From the NCBI GenBank assembly GCA_021788625.1, contig JAJYKL010000001.1, forward strand, positions 62,001 through 126,000: DNA of 64,000 nucleotides. The letters run 5' to 3'. This document shows, piece after piece, positions 58,265 through 64,000 of this stretch (position 1 is its first letter; the number at the start of each line of letters is the position of its first letter). This DNA is from Chloroflexota bacterium (GTDB taxonomy: Bacteria > Chloroflexota > Anaerolineae > J036 > Brachytrichaceae). Made by a program: the position numbers and the translations under genes. The notes beneath the pieces are model-generated. The model was not told the origin of the DNA. It saw only the letters and a list, made by a program, of their open reading frames with translations, and did not search any database.

Positions 58265-61200
58265 ATGATGAAAAACATACCCCGGCGCCCTGGCGCCTCG
58301 CTGCGCATTCTTGCCCTGACAAGTCTGGTGACTTTGTTGTCGGCAGCCTCCTTCACCACTGCGCTGGGTGCGCCGCCCAATCAAACAGGGCCCACCCCCA
58401 CAGCGGGAGCTGCTTCCACGTCTTCCACCTCAGCGCCTGCTGCTCCATCCGCTACAGGCATCCTGAGCGCTGTCAGCCTGGCACAGACAAGTGCCGGGAT
58501 GAATAACGTGGTCTATAACGGTGAACCCATCACCTATACATTCAGCATCTTCAACACGGGCACGGTTACCGCAACGAATGTCAAGGTATATGACTCTCTG
58601 CCGGCCAATACGTTCGCCCAGATCAACTGCACGCCTGAATGCAGCCGGATCGTAATGACGGATACGGTGGCCAATCCCATAGGCGGATTCATTCAGGTGA
58701 CACAAACCGCCATGATCACCTGGCTGGTCAGTGCCATTCCGCCATCGCCGGAGTTTCGTGTTCTGACGTTTACGACTGAAGTCATCGGACAGGCCGACGG
58801 CACTGTCTTCTCGAATGGGGCATACTTTAGCTATGATCAGGGCAGCCCTTTTCAGGGTGCCACGATCCAGACGACGGTTCGCCAGCGTATTCTCAATACT
58901 GGCTCAGCCAGCCTGCCCAGTGTTCCCACCTGGTTCTCCACAGAAACCGGCGGCACACTGGATTCGGCCTGGGGTGATTACGACCATAGTGGTGTGCCCA
59001 GTCTGGCTTTGGCGTCGACCATCGGCACATCGGTCTACCACAATGACGGCGGCACGCTGCGACGCGTCTTTAACATCAGTAACCAGTCCTATGGAGCCAC
59101 CTGGGCTGATGTAGATGGCGATGGGTATCTTGAGCTGGTGGTAGTGGGTGCCAGTGTGGATGGATCATCGCAATCGCCGGGCATCAACTATATCTATCAC
59201 TACTCACCTACGCTGGCGACCTTTACCCAGTTTTCCCAGTTCTCGTCACCGCTGCAACTGGCCCGTATCGCCGCAGCAGACCTCGACCACGATGGCCACG
59301 TAGACCTGATCGGCTCGACGAACGCCATCAACACGCACGGCATACCCACTGTCTATTACTGGGACAACGACGGCACAGGCACCTTTACAGGTGTAACCCC
59401 TGTTGGGATAGCTTATCAGGCTACCGCTGCGATTGGTTTGGGCGATGTGAACAATGATGGCCTGCCCGACCTGGTACTGGGCCAGTTTCCCAATGGCATC
59501 GCGTTACGAATGAACACCAGTGTCTCAGACACCATTTCATTCGCCATTCCACAGAGCATCGACCGATCCATTTCGTTCCTTCCGTACGGTTTCCGCTTTG
59601 GCGACTATGACCGTGACGGTTATTTGGACCTGGCAGCAGCTTTCCCACTGCAGCGCGAGGCGCGCATCTACCATAATCAGCTCGGAAGTGGTTTTAGCCT
59701 CTCACGAACCATCCGCACCAATGAGTTTTGGACTCCCCTCTCCGTGGATTGGGTGGACATGACTGGCGACGGTTCCCTCGATCTGGTGGTATCCGATTCA
59801 CCGCCCAAGGTATATCAGTTTTCCGCAGCCACCAACAGTTTCCAGTTCCTGAGCAGCATGACATCTGGCGCCATTTATGGCCAGATATGGAATATGCGTG
59901 GCATACAGAGCCGTCCGTATCAAGGCCCTTCGCTTTCTCTCGCAGACCGGGACCAACCCAGCATGATGTTCGATGCCGTTGTTCCCAACCTCAAAACTAC
60001 AGTCACCCACGTGGACCCGGCGGGCAACCCCTTCCCCGCCAGCACCGTTGCACTGGGTGACCTGAGAAGCTCGGGTATGCTCGACCTATTATTTGGTGCA
60101 TCCAATGGCTCTCTCGGCACGCGCCAGTACCTGAACCAGGACGGGACGTTCCCGTCATTGAGTAATATCAACACACCGCTCGGTCCGGAAAGCATCGCGG
60201 TGGGCGATATGCTCGGTGATGGCAAGCTCGAATATGCGGTGGGCAGCGCGGTGGACGTGCGCATCTATGCGGCTAACGGTACACAGCTGACACAGCTCAT
60301 ACCTGATTCGGGTGGCCCCTATACGGTCGCATGGGGCGACATTAACGGTGATGGCCTGTTGGATTTGCTGGTCGGCTCGAATGGTCCCGTGTACGCCTAC
60401 CTCAACCAGGGTGGCACCCTCTCCACCACGCCGGTATGGACTTCCACCGAGACATGCCAGAGCACGAGCCTGGCCTGGGCCGACTACGATCGAGATAATT
60501 GGCTGGACTTCGCCGTAGGGTGCGCAGACTCACCTGTCCGGCTCTATCACAATACTTCTCTGAACTCATTCGATCTGGCCTGGACCGCCCCCATCAGCAG
60601 TCACGCCACCAGCGTGGCCTGGGCGGATTACAACGCCGATGGTTGGCCCGATCTGGCAGTGGGCAGTCTGGGTGCGCCTGTGGTGCTTTATGAAAATGCC
60701 GCAGGTCAATTTGGAACACCAGGACTGACGCCGGTGTGGTCATCTCCCACCATCAGTCAAACAACGGCGATTGCCTGGGGTGATTGGAATAACGATGGCT
60801 ACCCGGACCTGGCGGTCGCCAATAGCGGTGATTCGGTGCAGGTGTTCGGCAACTTCGATAGCCGGCCTGCCCAGCCTCGCTTGTTCTGGGTCTGGACATC
60901 TGCCGAAAAATCCAACTGGACCGGAGTGGCGTGGGGTGACATGAATGGCAGCGGCTACCAGGACCTGGTCGTCAGTAGCGCTGATAATAATATGAACGGC
61001 GTCTATCGGAACGGCACCGTCATACCGTCGCAATACACGTCCGTCTACACCCCGACGTTGCTACTACCCCACGTGGGCCCGTATGTAACGGTGCACCGGC
61101 CTGGCATGACGAATGATGCCTTTTTGCTTTCTTCATCGGAACTGGTAGGCAGTCGTTCGGAGCCGACTGTTACGGTGCGCTACGAGGTGTATGCGCCTGA

Positions 61201-62185
61201 CAGCACACGCGTCGCCACAACCACACTTATCCCCGAGCCGATTACAACGATACATTTCGAGTATTCGCTAACCGGTGGCGCTTCGTGGCTGACGGCGACT
61301 CCGGCGATCAGCTCACCTCTCCCGATCACAGAGGCTACCCGACTCGGCACGCCTGGCATCTTCATCTGGGATGCGGTCGCTGATAAAGCCATCAGCGATG
61401 ATGCGTTGTTCCGCGTCACGGCTGTGAAAGCCGAATCCACCGGCCCCGTGCAACGCACGGAGGGCAGCGCCGTGAGCCCACCGTTCCGTGCCCGTGCAAC
61501 GACGTGCGACTGGCCAGCCCAGCCGACTTTTACCGTGGATAACACGACTCCCAAGAGCGGGCAACTGGTGCATTTTTATGGCTCCGTGGGGTACGGCAGT
61601 GGACCGATCACCCTCACCTGGGACTTCGGTGATGATACAAGCCCTGCCCTGGGGCAGAATGTGGTGCACTCATATACCTCGCAACTGCAGCTCCAGTACA
61701 CGGTCAAATTGGTGGTCGTGGGGGCGCCATGCCCCATCACCCGTGCTGTCTATACCAGTACCGTGTTGCTGGCAGGTAACGTGCCACCCAGTCACTTCGA
61801 TTACCTGCCTATCGTGAACAATGGCTATACAGCGACCACTTCGCTTGCCAGTAGCCAGGTCAGCAGTTTGCGAGTGGCGGTATCACCGCTTGCAGCGTCG
61901 CTTCAGATCACCAACCTGGTTGGTAGTGATCTTCCCGGCGGCTCCGTATCACTGGCCTGGAGCTCGCCAGGAGCGGCTGTGTCAGCCTACTACGTTTATC
62001 GGCGTCAAGCTGGCTTGCCAGGTCCGTTTGACAGTCTGGCAACATTGCCCTCAACGGTCACCGGGTTTGAAGACAACTCTGGTTTGTGCGGTCAGGTTTA
62101 CTATGTCGCGGCCGTGGTCGGCCAGGTCGAATACCCCAGCACCGCCGCCTACTATAACGCGCCATGTACTCGATCCATTCGGTAG
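58265..62185 (+). CDS. Secreted FG-GAP beta-propeller protein with DUF11 and PKD domains
   Basis: A 1,306-residue secreted protein. A signal peptide is visible at residues 1-36 (RRPGASLRILALTSLVTLLSAASFTTALGA). A DUF11 domain follows (about 75-190, NGEPITYTFSIFNTGTVTATNVKVYDSLP). About 13 FG-GAP/VCBS repeats of the DxDxDG type (WADVDGDGYLELVVVG, WGDINGDGLLDLLVG and others) occupy about 220-930, enough for two seven-bladed propellers. A PKD domain is at about 1090-1150 (LTWDFGDDTSP), and an Fn3-like end closes the protein. No sortase motif seen. FG-GAP repeats bind calcium and often mediate adhesion. It may be surface display or recognition for the upstream system, or just a neighbour. Confidence 0.8.
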   Translation: MMKNIPRRPGASLRILALTSLVTLLSAASFTTALGAPPNQTGPTPTAGAASTSSTSAPAAPSATGILSAVSLAQTSAGMNNVVYNGEPITYTFSIFNTGTVTATNVKVYDSLPANTFAQINCTPECSRIVMTDTVANPIGGFIQVTQTAMITWLVSAIPPSPEFRVLTFTTEVIGQADGTVFSNGAYFSYDQGSPFQGATIQTTVRQRILNTGSASLPSVPTWFSTETGGTLDSAWGDYDHSGVPSLALASTIGTSVYHNDGGTLRRVFNISNQSYGATWADVDGDGYLELVVVGASVDGSSQSPGINYIYHYSPTLATFTQFSQFSSPLQLARIAAADLDHDGHVDLIGSTNAINTHGIPTVYYWDNDGTGTFTGVTPVGIAYQATAAIGLGDVNNDGLPDLVLGQFPNGIALRMNTSVSDTISFAIPQSIDRSISFLPYGFRFGDYDRDGYLDLAAAFPLQREARIYHNQLGSGFSLSRTIRTNEFWTPLSVDWVDMTGDGSLDLVVSDSPPKVYQFSAATNSFQFLSSMTSGAIYGQIWNMRGIQSRPYQGPSLSLADRDQPSMMFDAVVPNLKTTVTHVDPAGNPFPASTVALGDLRSSGMLDLLFGASNGSLGTRQYLNQDGTFPSLSNINTPLGPESIAVGDMLGDGKLEYAVGSAVDVRIYAANGTQLTQLIPDSGGPYTVAWGDINGDGLLDLLVGSNGPVYAYLNQGGTLSTTPVWTSTETCQSTSLAWADYDRDNWLDFAVGCADSPVRLYHNTSLNSFDLAWTAPISSHATSVAWADYNADGWPDLAVGSLGAPVVLYENAAGQFGTPGLTPVWSSPTISQTTAIAWGDWNNDGYPDLAVANSGDSVQVFGNFDSRPAQPRLFWVWTSAEKSNWTGVAWGDMNGSGYQDLVVSSADNNMNGVYRNGTVIPSQYTSVYTPTLLLPHVGPYVTVHRPGMTNDAFLLSSSELVGSRSEPTVTVRYEVYAPDSTRVATTTLIPEPITTIHFEYSLTGGASWLTATPAISSPLPITEATRLGTPGIFIWDAVADKAISDDALFRVTAVKAESTGPVQRTEGSAVSPPFRARATTCDWPAQPTFTVDNTTPKSGQLVHFYGSVGYGSGPITLTWDFGDDTSPALGQNVVHSYTSQLQLQYTVKLVVVGAPCPITRAVYTSTVLLAGNVPPSHFDYLPIVNNGYTATTSLASSQVSSLRVAVSPLAASLQITNLVGSDLPGGSVSLAWSSPGAAVSAYYVYRRQAGLPGPFDSLATLPSTVTGFEDNSGLCGQVYYVAAVVGQVEYPSTAAYYNAPCTRSIR

Positions 62186-62212
62186 AGTGCTTACTTTCCG
62201 GTTATTTGCAAA

Positions 62213-64000
62213 ATGCCAAATAAGATGACCACCAAGACCTCTTCCTTAAACGTAGTGATGTGGCGTGCGCTATTTAGCGGGCTGTTGGCCTTGCTGAGCA
62301 CGGCTTCTGCCATGCCATCCACTCCGGTTGTGGCGATGCCGGCGCCGTCACCATTGATCGCGCGTCAGAACACGCGCGCAAGCATGGTCGAGCCCATATC
62401 CGCTTCGCCGGCCGTACAAGTTCACACCAGTGCTGAGCCTGTAGTGACTCCAGCTCGTGCAGCCTTGAGCACGGACACTCCTCTCACCGCAACGTGTAGC
62501 TATACTCAGGTGACAGCCAGCGCCGTCAGTGGTCAGCCGAGTATTAGCGGCGATGGTCATCGCATTGCATTCTGGTCCACCGGTGCGTTCGACCCGTCTG
62601 GTAATAACAACGACGGCAATATTGAGCTTTTCCTCGCCGATACGAAGCTCAACCGTTTCACCCAGGTGACCAGCTCGACGGGCAGCATTTTAGGTGGCTT
62701 CAACCTGTGGCCCAGCATCGATTACTCGGGAACGCTGCTTGCCTTTGCCTCGGATCGAAACTTGACAGGCGGCAACCCCGATGGCAACTTCGAGATTTAC
62801 GTCGCCGATGTTAGTACGGTCGACAGTACAGGTGTCCTCACGATATCAGAACTGACCACCACCACGGTGGGCGTGAATACGACTCCTTCGATGAGCGGTG
62901 ACGGTACGCACGTGGCGTTCGTCTCCAACCGCGACCTGGTTCCAGGCCAAAACCCGGGTCTGGCCACGCAATTGTTTATGGCCACGCTCACGGGCACCAA
63001 CCTGCTTTCGTACACGCAGATGACCTCCAATACCATTGATATCGTAAACGATGAACCAGCCATCGATAATGACGGAAGCGCCATCGCCTATGTCGCCCGA
63101 GGATCCGAAATGGCATCGGTTTACCTGCTCAATACGTTGAGCATGCTGCCGACCCTCATCGCCACTTCCAGTGCGCAGGTGGATGTGCATCCGGCCATCA
63201 ACGGCAAAGGCAGCCGTGTGGTTTTTGCATCGGATCAGGACCTGGTAGGTTCAAACCCCAGCCATTTGCAGCAGCTTTTTCTTTACGATATAAACACAGG
63301 ACTCAGGCAGATCACGAGCATCGGCAATAACGCCAGCCGCTGTTCACCTGAGATGAGTGGGAATGGCCTGCGCATGGCCTGCGTTGGCGACGATCAGAAT
63401 ATTTACCTGTATTCCGCCGCATCACTTCAAGGTTCGCCCTTAACGCAGGGTGGAGACAACGCCGAGCCAACCTTTAGTAATGACGGCCAGTCCATAGCCT
63501 ATATCGATAACGGGCATGTGTTTGTGGCAATGTGCCCGGTAGCCGATGTCGAGATCAGCAAGGTGGGTTTACCTGGTACGGCTGTTGCGACAGATCTCCT
63601 CACGTACACCTTGGTCGTCACCAATAACGGGCCAGGTGTGGCTGCGAACGTCATCGTCTCTGACAGCATGCCTTTTGGAGTACTCCTGAATAATGGCATG
63701 ATGCCAGACCAGACTGACGACAATCTCTCGGCTTCCGGATTCATCACCTCCGGTATGCACGGCGTCAGTTATGTGTCCAGCATTCCTGCGCTGAAACTTA
63801 ACTCCTACACGAACACATACGAATTACCGGATTACCAGGCTGCTGGATGGCAGAACATGGCGAACAATGTTCTCCTGTTCCATTTGAACGAAACTGCCAG
63901 TGGCTCGCCCGTACAGTTTCTTAATACAGCGATCCCTGGGAATTGGGCGCTATGCTTCCAGGGTATCAACTGTCCCGCATTGCACCAGCCTGGACGGCTT
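62213..64000 (+). CDS. Secreted TolB-like beta-propeller protein with DUF11 domain (3' end outside window)
   Basis: An open frame from ATG 62213 to the window end, at least 596 residues and not terminated here. A hydrophobic, signal-like stretch (RALFSGLLALLSTASAM) lies near residues 18-34. Then come seven TolB/PD40-like blades (PSISGDGHRIAFWS, PSIDYSGTLLAFASDR, PSMSGDGTHVAFVSNR, PAIDNDGSAIAYV, PAINGKGSRVVFASDQ, PEMSGNGLRMACVGD, PTFSNDGQSIAYID), enough for one propeller at about 95-445, followed by a DUF11 domain (DLLTYTLVVTNNGPGVAANVIVSDSMP). The sequence continues with an unassigned domain. It starts 27 bases after the preceding stop, so it is probably co-transcribed. Confidence 0.75.
   Translation, partial: MPNKMTTKTSSLNVVMWRALFSGLLALLSTASAMPSTPVVAMPAPSPLIARQNTRASMVEPISASPAVQVHTSAEPVVTPARAALSTDTPLTATCSYTQVTASAVSGQPSISGDGHRIAFWSTGAFDPSGNNNDGNIELFLADTKLNRFTQVTSSTGSILGGFNLWPSIDYSGTLLAFASDRNLTGGNPDGNFEIYVADVSTVDSTGVLTISELTTTTVGVNTTPSMSGDGTHVAFVSNRDLVPGQNPGLATQLFMATLTGTNLLSYTQMTSNTIDIVNDEPAIDNDGSAIAYVARGSEMASVYLLNTLSMLPTLIATSSAQVDVHPAINGKGSRVVFASDQDLVGSNPSHLQQLFLYDINTGLRQITSIGNNASRCSPEMSGNGLRMACVGDDQNIYLYSAASLQGSPLTQGGDNAEPTFSNDGQSIAYIDNGHVFVAMCPVADVEISKVGLPGTAVATDLLTYTLVVTNNGPGVAANVIVSDSMPFGVLLNNGMMPDQTDDNLSASGFITSGMHGVSYVSSIPALKLNSYTNTYELPDYQAAGWQNMANNVLLFHLNETASGSPVQFLNTAIPGNWALCFQGINCPALHQPGRL

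Overview
The window looks like a chromosome segment of a free-living, Gram-positive-like bacterium, most likely a member of the Chloroflexota. This rests on gene content and protein style: a SARP/BTAD regulator, AmaP, an R3H-domain AAA ATPase beside tmk, proline/threonine linkers between Ig-like and DUF11 domains, and a contractile injection cluster of the DUF4157/DUF4255 type. The phylum is inferred, since there is no rRNA or marker phylogeny here. No tRNA, rRNA, insertion sequence or CRISPR array was seen.

Bases 1-24,600 hold ordinary chromosomal genes in short operons. They run: an aminotransferase tail and a 2-hydroxyacid dehydrogenase (+); a minus-strand set amaP-scpB-rluB-cmk followed by a GalU-like protein and a 1,139-residue sugar kinase/UDPGP nucleotidyltransferase fusion; a tandem metallo-beta-lactamase protein with a MetH-activation-like protein (+); a membrane protein (+); a nitrilase-fold protein lacking its cysteine (-); glutamate dehydrogenase and a DUF3109-like protein (+); a pdxS-pdxT-GNAT-R3H ATPase-tmk operon (-); selD as a selenoprotein gene read through an in-frame UGA (+); then an MFS transporter and a Gfo/Idh/MocA oxidoreductase (-).

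Bases 25,168-64,000 are all on the plus strand and hold an extracellular contractile injection system (eCIS). A SARP/BTAD regulator comes first, then about 450 AT-rich bases with dyads. Next come an AAA+ ATPase and two cargo-like modules, each a YbjN-fold protein followed by a large DUF4157 (HELTH) protein, the second module also carrying a four-helix membrane protein. The particle genes follow: DUF4255 cap, sheath, tube, a tail-assembly-chaperone-like gene with a -1 frameshift signal into a DUF6760-like reading frame, a 59-residue protein, second tube protein, an 892-residue Pro-rich protein with repeated (V/I)QR motifs, LysM baseplate protein, VgrG-like spike, PAAR-like tip, gp25, Afp11-like and Afp12-like baseplate proteins, and a DUF4159-like protein.

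The same strand continues without a large gap into a methyltransferase, two FHA-domain proteins and a small membrane protein (probably an envelope scaffold), then two large secreted beta-propeller/DUF11 proteins, the last cut by the window end. My reading is that the structural genes build a contractile particle, YbjN proteins may chaperone or load the DUF4157 cargo, and the FHA/Ig/propeller proteins may tether, trigger or display the particle at the cell surface. The strongest novel signals are the frameshift site at 39,834-39,884, the paired YbjN-DUF4157 modules, the (V/I)QR repeat protein, and the envelope genes joined to the eCIS.
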